Assembly (NCBI GenBank): GCA_963766005.1 | Contig: CAVXYG010000008.1 | Span: 186,001 to 250,000, forward strand | DNA from: CAVXYG01 sp963766005 | GTDB lineage: Bacteria; Actinomycetota; Actinomycetes; S36-B12; GCA-2699445 | DNA length: 64,000 nt | Direction: 5' to 3' | The notes under the pieces: generated by a model | Databases searched by the model: none | Told to the model about the DNA's origin: nothing | The model's input: the letters and a program-made list of their open reading frames with translations, nothing else | Position numbers and translations under genes: made by a program | Shown: positions 8,037 to 16,600 of the stretch, piece by piece | Numbering within the stretch: position 1 is the first letter of the stretch | How the letters are laid out: every line of letters begins with the position of its first letter

Positions 8037-9269
8037 TAGGCGACCGTGGGCCGGGTCGGCTTGCCGGTCGGGCCCAGCGGGAGGTCGTTCGACGAGGTCG
8101 ATACGCCGCGGCTGGCTGGCCCTGCCCAGGCGATCGGCGACCAGTGCCCGCAATTCGGTGCGCAACTGCTCACCCCCGGACTCGTCGGCGTCGGTGACCA
8201 CGAAGGATGTCGGCACCGCGCCCCATTCGGTGTCGCTCTCGGCAACGGTGAGGGCGTCGATCACCTGAGGATGGGACCGCAGCGCATTGGACACCGCGCT
8301 CAGCGAGACTTTCACGCCGCCGACCTTGACGATGTGGTCCAGCCGGCTGTCTACCGCGAGACCGCCCGGTACCCGGTGGCCGACGTCGGGGGAATGGAAG
8401 CCGTCGTCGTGGAAGGCCGCCTCGGTGAGGTCGGGCCGCAGCCGGTACCCCAGGGCTAGCGTCGGCCCGTCGATCACGATGCGCCCCGGACCGTCGGCGC
8501 CGGTGACCCCGCTGTCCGGATCGATGAAGCGCAGCTCCACGCCCGGGATCGGATCGCCGTTGTAGATGACGCCGCCGCACGTCTCGGTGGCCCCGTAGGT
8601 CTCCACGAGCCGGATTCCGCGCGCGCGCGCGGCGTCGCGGTCCTCGTCGCGCACGGCAGCACCGCCGACCAGCACCGCTCCGAACCCGGTCAGGGCGTCG
8701 AGCCCGGCACCGCCGTCGGCCACGAGCCGTCGCAGTTGTGTTGGCACCAGGGAGACATAGGCCGGCGCCCCCAGCTGCTGGGCCTGCTGCTGCACCTGCC
8801 GGGCGGTCTGCGCGAACTCTTCGGCGAGGAACGGGCCGGCTCCGCCGACCGAGGGCAGCGCGACCGGCTCGTGCCCGCTGCGGACGCTGCGCAGGACCGC
8901 GATCGCCCCCCCGATGCCGGTCACGGGCACCGCCACCAGCCAGAGGCCCGGCGCGCCGAGCGTCGCCGCGCCGCGATCGGCCGCAGCGACGAGTGCCGAG
9001 GTGGACAGCAGGACCCCGTGCGGCTCTCCGGTCGACCCGCTGGTCGGCATCACCACTGCCGCGTCGTCACGATCGATCGGGGCGTCGTCGCGCAACGCCG
9101 CTGCGAGCGCCGCCGCGTGGTGGCTGCTGGGGCTGTCGTCCAGTACGGCGGGCGCGATGGCCACCGGCCGCTCCTCGCCGTGGAGGATCCGCCGCATCGC
9201 CTGTGCGACATCGGAGACGCCGATCGGCCCGGGGCGTACCGGGAGGCGGCGCGGTGTCATTCGACTCAT
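8036..9269 (-). CDS. menE: o-Succinylbenzoate-CoA ligase, frameshifted near the C-terminus
   Basis: An ANL-superfamily adenylating enzyme that makes OSB-CoA. The A3 loop is 'MPTSGSTGEPHGV', A5 is 'YGATETCGG', and the 'DHIVKVGGVKVS' hinge region is clear. The usual A3 lysine is His here. Near 8087-8095 (after 'RRIDLV') the frame must skip one base: the other frame reads 'NDLPLGPTGKPTRPTVA' and stops at 8036, restoring the catalytic A10 lysine in 'PTGK'. In the literal frame this is replaced by 'ERPPAGPDRQADP' and runs on into menA. The start is one of two adjacent ATGs (9272 or 9269); the -10-like TAGGCT lies 7 nt before 9269. About 410 residues after correction. Confidence 0.88.
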
Positions 9270-9276
9270 CATCGTT

Positions 9277-9282
9277 AGCCTA
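9277..9282 (-). promoter_or_regulatory. Leaderless-type -10 element for menE-menA
   Basis: TAGGCT read on the minus strand, 4 nt before the first and 7 nt before the second of two adjacent ATG codons of menE. It lies in the 49-nt divergent gap with menB. No ribosome-binding site is present between it and the start. Confidence 0.5.
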
Positions 9283-9318
9283 GGCGTGGTGCCATCTCGG
9301 TGAAAGGACGGCCCTTCC

Positions 9319-10239
9319 ATGGACTCTCGAACGAGGTACACCCTGCCCCCGGTCGTGGCCGAGGATTCCCCGGCCCGCACCGATCCGGGGTACTCGAGCA
9401 TCGAACCGGGCGCGGACTGGGTAGCCCTGGACGGGTTCGGCGATATCCGCTATGAGACGGCCGAGGGCATCGCGAAGATCACGATCAACCGGCCCCACAA
9501 GCGCAACGCGTTCCGGCCGCAGACGCTGTTCGAGCTGCAGCAGGCGTTCACCATCGCCCGTGACGACGACGAGGTCGGGGTCATCATCCTCACCGGGCAG
9601 GGGGACTGGGCGTTCTGCTCCGGCGGCGACCAGGTGATCCGCGGCAACGACGGCTACATCGGCGATGACGAGGTTGCCAAGAAGGGCATCGGCCGGCTCA
9701 ACGTCCTGGACCTGCAGGTACAGATCCGCCGCACTCCGAAGCCGGTGATCGCCATGGTGGCCGGGTACGCCATCGGCGGCGGCCACGTGCTGCACGTCGT
9801 GTGCGATCTCACGATCGCGGCGGACAACGCCAGGTTCGGCCAGACCGGGCCCAAGGTGGGCTCCTTCGACGGCGGCTACGGATCGGGCCTGCTCGCGCGC
9901 CAGATCGGGCAGAAGCGCGCCCGCGAGGTCTGGATGTTGTGCCGGCAGTACGGCGCCGAGCAAGCCTACGACTGGGGACTGGTCAACGCCGTGGTGCCGC
10001 TGGCCGACCTGGAGCGGGAGACCGTCGCCTGGGCCCGCGAGATGCTGCAGCTGTCGCCGCTGGCCCTGCGGATGGTCAAGGCCTCCCACAACGCCGCGGA
10101 CGACGGCCTCGCCGGCATCCAGCAGTTGGCCGGGGACTCAACCCTGTTGTTCTACATGACCGAGGAGGCCCAGGAGGGCCGCGACGCCTACAAGGAGAAG
10201 CGCCGACCGGAGTTCGAGAAGTTCCCCAAACGGCCGTGA
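9319..10239 (+). CDS. menB: 1,4-dihydroxy-2-naphthoyl-CoA synthase
   Basis: A 306-residue crotonase-fold enzyme that cyclises OSB-CoA to DHNA-CoA. Typical MenB features are 'NRPHKRNAFRPQT', the CoA/oxyanion segment 'FCSGGDQ', 'GYAIGGGHVLHVVCDLTIA', 'GPKVGSFDGGYG' and the C-terminal 'EKRRPEFEKFPKRP'. An actinobacteria-like N-terminal extension of about 40 residues precedes the crotonase core. A good ribosome-binding site (AAAGGA, 9304-9308) lies about 10 nt before the ATG. The stop overlaps the menC GTG, so menB-menC-menD form a coupled operon diverging from menE-menA. Confidence 0.96.
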   Translation: MDSRTRYTLPPVVAEDSPARTDPGYSSIEPGADWVALDGFGDIRYETAEGIAKITINRPHKRNAFRPQTLFELQQAFTIARDDDEVGVIILTGQGDWAFCSGGDQVIRGNDGYIGDDEVAKKGIGRLNVLDLQVQIRRTPKPVIAMVAGYAIGGGHVLHVVCDLTIAADNARFGQTGPKVGSFDGGYGSGLLARQIGQKRAREVWMLCRQYGAEQAYDWGLVNAVVPLADLERETVAWAREMLQLSPLALRMVKASHNAADDGLAGIQQLAGDSTLLFYMTEEAQEGRDAYKEKRRPEFEKFPKRP

Positions 10240-11246
10240 GCGCAGCGCTGGCCGACGTCCTGGACAGCGCGGTGCCGTTCGCGGTGCCGCTGCGCGTGGG
10301 GTTCCGTGGCCTGCGTCGTCGAATCGGGCTGCTCCTCCCAGGTTCGGCCGGGTGGGGCGAATTCGCTCCGTTCGACGACTACCCCCCGCCGTTGGCCGGC
10401 CGTTGGCTGGCCGCCGCGCTCGAGGCCGCACACGCGGGGTGGCCCGCGCCAGTACGGGATTCCGTGGCGGTGAACGCGATCGTTCCCGCGCTGCGCGCGG
10501 GCTCCCCGGAGCTGTCCGACGTGCTGCGCTCGGCTCAACGCGCCGGATCCCAGGCCTCGGGCAGCACGCTCGTGGTGAAGGTCAAGGTGACCGGCGATCT
10601 CGCGGCCGACACCGCGCGGCTGGCCGAGGTCCGTGCGGTCCTCGGCGCCGACGCCGGTCTCAGGATCGACATCAACCAGGGGTGGTCGCTGGAGCAGGCG
10701 CTGGAGCAGCTGCCGGCGCTGGCGGAGGCCGCCGGCGGCGTGGAGTACGTCGAGCAGCCGCTGGCCTCGTTGGCCGAGACGGCGCAGCTGCGGCGTACGA
10801 CCGGCATCCCGGTTGCCGTGGACGAGTCGCTGCGGCGCGCCATCGACCCGTTCGATCCGGACCTGCTTGCCGCCGTCCGCAGTAGCGCCGACGTGGCGGT
10901 GCTCAAGGTCGCTCCGCTCGGGGGAGTGCGAGCCGTCTTGCGGCTGGCCGAGGCACTGGCCATCCCGGTCGTCGTCTCCGGCGCGATGGATACCTCGATC
11001 GGCCTGTCCGCGGGCATCGCCGCTGCTTGCGCACTGCCGATGGAGCCGCGGGCGTGCGGCCTGGGCACCGGGGCCCTGCTGGCGGCCGACCTGATCGCCT
11101 CGCCGCTCCTGCCGCGGGATGGCAGGCTGTCGGTTGTGTCCATCGCGCCCGAACCCGATGCGCTGGCAGCCGCCAGTGCCGCGGTCACGGCGGCGGAGGA
11201 GGTCCGCGTGCGCCAGCGGCTCGTCGAGGCGTGGGAGCACCGGTGA
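10236..11246 (+). CDS. menC: o-Succinylbenzoate synthase
   Basis: A 336-residue enolase-superfamily enzyme that dehydrates SHCHC to o-succinylbenzoate. The catalytic K-x-K pair is in 'VVKVKV', the metal ligands are D in 'RIDINQGW', E in 'YVEQPL' and D in 'AVDESL', and the second catalytic lysine is in 'VLKVAPLGG'. All are present in order with normal spacing. The GTG start at 10236 overlaps the menB stop by GTGA, and the stop overlaps the menD GTG in the same way. The residues and operon position together make the assignment secure. Confidence 0.94.
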   Translation: MSAALADVLDSAVPFAVPLRVGFRGLRRRIGLLLPGSAGWGEFAPFDDYPPPLAGRWLAAALEAAHAGWPAPVRDSVAVNAIVPALRAGSPELSDVLRSAQRAGSQASGSTLVVKVKVTGDLAADTARLAEVRAVLGADAGLRIDINQGWSLEQALEQLPALAEAAGGVEYVEQPLASLAETAQLRRTTGIPVAVDESLRRAIDPFDPDLLAAVRSSADVAVLKVAPLGGVRAVLRLAEALAIPVVVSGAMDTSIGLSAGIAAACALPMEPRACGLGTGALLAADLIASPLLPRDGRLSVVSIAPEPDALAAASAAVTAAEEVRVRQRLVEAWEHR

Positions 11247-12980
11247 ACCCGTCCACAGCCCAGGCGCGCGTCATGGTGGACGCACTGGTCCGCCTCGGCG
11301 TGACCGACGCGGTGCTGTCTCCGGGCTCCCGGTCGGCCCCCCTGGCCTTCGCCTTGGCCCAGGCCGAGCGCTCGGGTCGCATCAGCCTGCATGTGCGCAT
11401 CGATGAGCGCTCGGCCGGCTTCCTCGCGCTCGGCCTCGCCAAGGCCGCTCGTCGACCGGTGCCGGTGGTCGTCACCAGCGGCACGGCGGTGGCAAACCTC
11501 ATGCCGGCGGTCGTCGAGGCGTCCTTCGCCGGCGTGCCGCTGCTCGTGCTGAGCGCAGACCGGCCGCCAGCGCTGCGCGGGGCGGGTGCGCCGCAGACCA
11601 TCGACCAGGTGAAGATCTTCGGCACGGCGGTGCGCAGCTTCGTCGACGTCGCGCGTGGCCGCCGACGGATCCGGGGAGGCGGCCTACTGGCGCTCGGTGA
11701 TCGGCCGGGCCGTTGAACGGGCCAGCCACCCCGAAGACCCGGGCCCGGTCCACGTGAACCTGCCCTTCGACGAACCGCTGGTGCCCGACACCGGCGGGCC
11801 GGTCGGGGAGCCGGTGTTCGATGATGAGGGGCAGGCGCGTGCCGTCCGTCGCGAACCGCGGGCCGACGGGCCGGCGATGGCGCAGGTCCTCGAAACGATC
11901 GGGCTGGACTCGATCCCCGAGCGCGGGCTCGTCGTCGTCGGTGACATCCCTGTCGGCTCGGACACCGCCGTGCGGATCGCCGCCCTCGCGCAGGCGTGCG
12001 GCTGGCCGATCATCGCCGAGCCCACGGCCGAGCTGCATGGTGCCCCGACCTGGCTGCCTGCCGGTTCGCTGGTCGCCGGCAGTCGCGACTGGCTGCGCGA
12101 GCACGAGCCGGAACTCGTGGTGTCCGCCGGGCGCGTGGGATTGACTCGCGAGGTGGCCGCGCTGGTCCGTTCGGCACGGCACAGGGTGGTCGTCGACCCC
12201 TCGTCGCGCTGGTCGGATCCCACGGGCACCGCCGCCGCGGTGGTTGCAGGCGCAGTGCCGGTTGCGCCGCCAACGACCGACGTCACGACCGTCTGGCTGG
12301 CGGCGTGGCTGGCGGCCGGAGCCCGCGCCGCCCGCCGTATCGACGCGGTGCTCGACGAGGAGCGGATGTTCACCGGACTGCACGTTGCGCGGCACCTCTG
12401 GCGATCCGCCCCGGACTCGGCCCTGCTGTTCCTCGCCGCGTCCTGGCCGATCCGCCAGGTGCAACTGACCGCGGGCGCGCGAACCGGGCTGCGCGTCATG
12501 GCGAACCGCGGCGTCAACGGCATCGACGGACTGGTCTCCACCGCCTGGGGCGCGGCTCTGGCCCATGCGGCGGCAACACGGGGGACGACTGTGGCGATGC
12601 TGGGGGATCTGGCCTTCCTGCATGACGGCAACGGCCTGCTGGCACAGGCAGGGGAGGACCGCCCCCCGCTGCAACTGGTCGTGACCGACAACGACGGCGG
12701 CGGGATCTTCTCCCAGTTGGAGCAGGGCAGGCCGGAGTACCGGGCCGACTTCGAGCGTGTGTTCGGCACCCCGCACGGCCTTCACCTGGTCGGCAGGGCT
12801 CGGTTGTGCGGCGTGCCGGCACGCGGCGTCGATGAGGCCGAGTCCTTCGTGACCGCCCTGGCCGATCCGCCGGAAGGAGCCTCAGTGCTCGTGGCCCAGG
12901 TCGCCGACCGTGGATCGGAGGCCGACCTGATGGCCAGAGCGCGCATCGAGGCTGTTGCCGCGGTGGCCGAGGCCGGCTAG
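11243..12980 (+). CDS. menD: SEPHCHC synthase (MenD), interrupted by a single-base frameshift
   Basis: A thiamine-diphosphate enzyme that joins isochorismate and 2-oxoglutarate, the committed step to menaquinone. The first part (11243 to about 11653) has 'LSPGSRSAPL', 'RIDERSAGF' and 'TSGTAVANL'. The second, in the next frame from about 11655, has 'AYWRSVIGRAV', 'GPVHVNLPFDEPL', 'ANRGVNGID', 'LGDLAFLHD' and 'NDGGGIFS'. Joining 'SFVDVA' to 'VAADGSGEA' needs removal of one base near 11651-11655. With that, about 578 residues result, normal for MenD. Literally translated, the protein stops at 11716 and lacks its cofactor domain. An indel in the assembly is the simplest reason; true loss would abolish this pathway. 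GTG start coupled to menC. Confidence 0.9.
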
Positions 12981-13237
12981 GGGCACCTGCGGGTGCGGAA
13001 CTCGACGCCGTAGCCCCGCGTGGCGGAGCCGCTGGCTAGGATGGCCGCGGGTTCGGCGTTGCTCTCCGCTGGTCGGCCCTGCGGCTGTCCGGATGAGCCG
13101 CGGGGGCGGACCCGGCGGGGCCGGTAGCTGACGAGCACGACGAGGGGGCACTGCGGCCCCCGGAAGAGGCGGAGGATCAGCAGCGGTGCCGAGAAGGCAC
13201 GGCGGTGCGGGGGAAGGCACCGGCGTTGCCGAGACAC
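12977..13237 (-). CDS. Possible small protein of unknown function
   Basis: An 86-codon open frame from a GTG at 13237, converging on menD with its stop overlapping menD's. Its codons end in G or C in long runs (nearly thirty in succession in the middle), as in neighbouring real genes. The predicted product is basic (many Arg), contains a short hydrophobic stretch 'CPLVVLVSY' and ends 'GVEFRTRRCP'. I recognise no family, no ribosome-binding site is clear, and high GC alone produces such frames. It occupies most of a 315-nt stretch (12981-13295) that otherwise shows nothing convincing. Confidence 0.25.
   Translation of the reverse strand: MSRQRRCLPPHRRAFSAPLLILRLFRGPQCPLVVLVSYRPRRVRPRGSSGQPQGRPAESNAEPAAILASGSATRGYGVEFRTRRCP
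12983..12996 (+). terminator. Weak hairpin after menD
   Basis: A 5-bp stem (GCACC/GGTGC) with a 4-nt loop begins 3 nt after the menD stop. There is no T-run, so it is at best a weak terminator. Confidence 0.2.
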
Positions 13238-13295
13238 GGTTCATCAGCCAACTGCGGGCTGCGTGTCGGACCTCCTCGGCATCCTCTGATCGTCC

Positions 13296-14114
13296 ATGGC
13301 GTACGGGGGAAAGTCGATAGTGGGCGGAGCATCAGATGAGCACGGTGGCGCAAGCAGTACCGCGCCGAACGACGACCGGGCCGAGCGCATGTGCCGGATG
13401 CGGGCCGGGGGGGCCTCTCTTTCCGAGATCGGGCTCGCGTTCGGCCTGACCAGGGAACGCGTGCGCCAGATCATCCGGGATGCCGGCGGCCCCGGCGGTT
13501 CGCAAGCAGAAGCCGCCCGCCGAGCCCGCGAGGAGGAGGAGCGACGGCAGTTGCGGGAACGCGCGCTGGCGGAGATCCGCCGGGCGCCGGGCTCCACCGT
13601 CGACGATGTCGCATCGGCACTCGGCACGACCGCGGACGCGGTGCGCTCAGCGTTGGGTCCCGAGGCCCGGCGGCTGCTCGTCACGCCGCACCGGTCGACC
13701 TCGGTCTTCAGCGACGAGCTGATTCTGGAGCACCTACGGCTGGGTGCCCGGTACGCGGGGGAGCCGTTGACCGTCCGCAGCTACGACCAGGTGCGGGGAT
13801 CCTTCGACGGAGCGAGCGCGCCACTGGTGCTGCAGCGCTTCGGGAGCTGGCGCGACGCATGCGCGGCGGCCGGGGTCGCCCACGGGCAGCCGGTGCGCGC
13901 GCACTACTCGCGACGCTGGACGAAGGATCAACTCGTGGACGCTGTGGCGCAGTACTTGTCGCTGCCGTCGTCGCGCGGTTCCTTCGCGGACTATGAGCGG
14001 TGGGCCCGACGGACACCCGGCATGCCCTCGAGCCAGACCATCCGCACGCAGTTGGGCACGTGGACTCGAGCGAAGACCCAGGCGTTGCAGCGTCTTGCCA
14101 AGCGATCCCTGTGA
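13296..14114 (+). CDS. HTH DNA-binding protein with two homing-endonuclease-associated repeats
   Basis: A 272-residue protein. Residues about 36-63 form a sigma-region-4-like helix-turn-helix ('SLSEIGLAFGLTRERVRQII'). A highly charged Arg/Glu segment (about 72-95) and a second HTH-like segment ('TVDDVASALGTTADAVRSAL') follow. Residues about 138-194 and 206-267 each resemble the repeat found beside HNH homing endonucleases: an 'ELILEHL' type helix, a 'SYDQVRG' core, and an 'RFGSWRDACAAAG' ending (second copy 'QLGTWTRAKTQAL'). No HNH, GIY-YIG or other nuclease motif is present. It is therefore probably a sequence-specific DNA-binding protein, perhaps a regulator, not an active endonuclease. Targets are unknown. 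Several downstream in-frame ATGs make the exact start uncertain. Confidence 0.65.
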   Translation: MAYGGKSIVGGASDEHGGASSTAPNDDRAERMCRMRAGGASLSEIGLAFGLTRERVRQIIRDAGGPGGSQAEAARRAREEEERRQLRERALAEIRRAPGSTVDDVASALGTTADAVRSALGPEARRLLVTPHRSTSVFSDELILEHLRLGARYAGEPLTVRSYDQVRGSFDGASAPLVLQRFGSWRDACAAAGVAHGQPVRAHYSRRWTKDQLVDAVAQYLSLPSSRGSFADYERWARRTPGMPSSQTIRTQLGTWTRAKTQALQRLAKRSL

Positions 14115-14215
14115 CGCCGCATGGCGCAGCGCTGCCGGGGCCCGCCGTCGTGGCCGGCGCCAACCCGGGAGCCGTCGCGTTGCGGCGGCCGCTCTGGGTG
14201 CCGGGCGGTGGGCTG

Positions 14216-14722
14216 CTACTTGACCAGCCGCAGCGTGGCGGGGTAGCGGAACAGCCGTCCCTTCCGGGCCGCGGTGCCAGCCTTCACGAACATGACGGTT
14301 TGGAAGACCCAGTAGATCAGCGCGAGGGGCAGCACGAGCCAGCCGAGCGGGAAGGCGGTCACGGCCTGCACGATGACGACAGCACCCCAGCCGAGGATCC
14401 ACGTCAGCACGAAGTTCAGCGACTCGGTCGCCTGGGCCGCGACGTAGGCCGACCGGCTGCCGGCGGTGAGCAGGATCGCGATGGGGATCAGGGCCACGAG
14501 CATCCCCGCAGGCCAGAAGACCAGGCCGACCAGGATGGCGACCGGCGGGCCGTAGTGGCTGCAGGCAGCGATGCTCAGGTCGGCAGCTGTGACCGGCGTG
14601 CGCCTGGGCGGCCGCGCAACCGTGGTGATCGGCGCTCGCACGGCCGCCGGGGCGGTGCCGCCGGGCTGCATCGCGGGGGCAATGCGGGGCCGCTCCAGCG
14701 TGGCGGATGGCGAGGATGACAT
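14216..14722 (-). CDS. DUF4870-like small membrane protein
   Basis: A 168-residue protein with a Pro/Ala/Thr-rich N-terminal tail of about 55 residues followed by three to four membrane helices ('AILVGLVFWPAGMLVALIPI', 'ALNF'-like 'ATESLNFVLTWILGWG', 'LGWLVLPLALIYWVF'). The 'QATESLNF' segment and helix layout fit the DUF4870/Tic20-like group of unknown function. The ATG at 14722 has AAGGAG 4 nt upstream, which decides the start over an in-frame ATG at 14761. It lies 164 nt downstream of recD on the same strand; I see no functional link. The gap between the two holds no convincing gene. Confidence 0.7.
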   Translation of the reverse strand: MSSSPSATLERPRIAPAMQPGGTAPAAVRAPITTVARPPRRTPVTAADLSIAACSHYGPPVAILVGLVFWPAGMLVALIPIAILLTAGSRSAYVAAQATESLNFVLTWILGWGAVVIVQAVTAFPLGWLVLPLALIYWVFQTVMFVKAGTAARKGRLFRYPATLRLVK

Positions 14723-14886
14723 GGCACTCCTTGACGTTGGCTGACAGCGCGTCAGCACCAACGGTGTGCCCGGTCGCGGGGTCGAGAAACGCGGCCACGG
14801 GTGTGATGTCGTGCACGGTGCCCCGTCGAGGGCTCCGGCGAGAATGCTTGCGGGCCAACGCAGATCGGCCGCCGATCCGCGTCCCC

Positions 14887-16600
14887 TCAGCGCGCCAGAC
14901 CGCTCGCACGCCGGATCCTGCGGCCGACGGCGACCGCGACCGCGTCGCGCGTTCCGACGATCCGCACGCTTTCCTGGGCCCGGGTGATCGCGGTGTAGAG
15001 CAGTTCCCGGGTGAGCAGCGGCGAGTCCGCCGTCGGGAGGACGACGGTGACGCGCCGGTATTGGCTTCCCTGGGCCCTATGGACGGTCAGGGCGTGCAAG
15101 GACTCCACGTCGGTGAGTTGGCTCGGGGAGAACTCCGGCCGCGCATCGCCCTGGTCGATGACGGCGATCGGTCGGCCCCCGGAGTGCAGGACCACACCGG
15201 TCTCCCCGTTGAAGACGCCGAGGTCGTAGTCGTTGCCGGTCACGATGAAGGGCCGACCGGGGTACCACTGGCCGGCATCCGCGGGGCGTCCAGTGGCATC
15301 CGCGCTCCAAGCATCGATCAGGCGGCTCCAGCGCGCCACGCCGTACCGGCCGTCCCGGTGTGCGCAGAGCAGCCGGAACGTGCTCAGCGCCGCCAGCGCT
15401 CCGGCAGCATCCCCGCTCTCGGCGCAGCGGGCGAGCTCAGCGGCCTGGGCGGCGACATCGGGCTCGACCGCAGGGAAGGCGGCGCGGCCGTCGACCGACT
15501 CGACGAACTCGACGTTGCCGCCGGCGGTCAAGGCATCCAGCGCGGTGCCGGGATCCCCGTCACGGACCGCCGCGGCCAGCACTGCGAGGTTCCCGGTGAA
15601 GCGGTGGTTCTCCCGCAGGGTCACCAGGTCCGGCCCGGCGTCGCGCATGCGAACCAGGTCTCCGAAGACCGCACCCGCCTCGACCGATGCCAGTTGATCG
15701 GGGTCCCCGACGAGGATCATCTGCGCCTGTGGCCCCACCGCCTCGACCAGGCGAGCCATGAGCGGCAGCGAGACCATCGACATCTCGTCCACGACGACCA
15801 CGTCGTGCGGAAGCGGGTTGTCGCGGTTGAAGCGGAATGACTCGTGCGATCCGGGCCGGCGCCGCAGCAGCCGATGGATGGTGGCGGAGCGCAGGTCCGC
15901 GATCCACGCCGGTGCCGCGGCCGGGCGCTCCTTGGCGATGGCCTCGTGCAGCCGGGCCGCGGCCTTGCCGGTCGGCGCCGCGACCGCGATGCTGAGTTCG
16001 CGTCCGTGGACGTCGGCCAGGATCGCGAGGATGTGCGCCACGGTCCAGGTCTTGCCGGTGCCGGGTCCGCCGGCGATCAGGGTCGTGCGCGACGTCGCGG
16101 CAACGCGGGCGGCTTCGGCCTGCTCCGCCGAGGGCGCGTGGCCGGGGTCGGCGAACATCCTGGCGATCGCTGACCTGCACGACCTCGGCGGGCGGACTCG
16201 GCGCCTCGCCCCGGGCGAGCATCGCGTACCGGATCACTTCTTCGTCCTGCCAGTACCGTTGCAGGTAGAGCCGGTCGTCGATGAGGCGCAGCGGTCGATC
16301 CGCGGGGGCATCGCCGACCCGCACCAGCGCGCTGCCCGCCAGCATCGCCCGCCACGCGGACGGCTCCGGCCACGGCGGCACTGCTGGCGGCGCGGGCACG
16401 GGCGGGTGGGCGTCCAGCAGGAGGCACACCGCGCCGCGGCGCAGTTCCGCGACGCACAGCGCTGCCGCGAGCACCACCTCGAATCGCGAGTCGCCTCCGA
16501 TTCGTCCCAGCCGGGCAGCGATCAGGGCGTCGCCCTCGCTGATCGCGCCGATGTCCACGTACCCGCCCAGCGGGTGGGCCGAGGTCGGCGTCCCGGTCAC
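14887..16600 (-). CDS. recD: RecBCD helicase subunit RecD, frameshifted between N-terminal and helicase domains
   Basis: The fast 5'-3' helicase of the RecBCD break-repair enzyme. The N-terminal domain starts at a GTG overlapping the recB stop and reads 'GGYVDIGAISEGDALIAARL' ... 'RLYLQRYWQDEEVIRYAML'. The helicase core is in another frame from about 16170: Walker A 'GGPGTGKTW', motif II 'VVVDEMSMVS', and motif VI 'YTAITRAQ' near the C-terminus. One base must be removed near 16170-16181 ('AEVVQ' to 'AIARMFADPG') to join them. The corrected length is about 571 residues, usual for RecD. Neither frame contains a stop close to the junction, so the exact base is not fixed. Likely an assembly indel, since recC and recB are intact. 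Confidence 0.88.

Noticed and set aside
7161..9272. Natural MenE-MenA bifunctional fusion protein
   Set aside because: The fused frame loses the catalytic MenE lysine motif and replaces it with unrelated residues, whereas a one-base change restores the motif, a stop and a coupled menA start.
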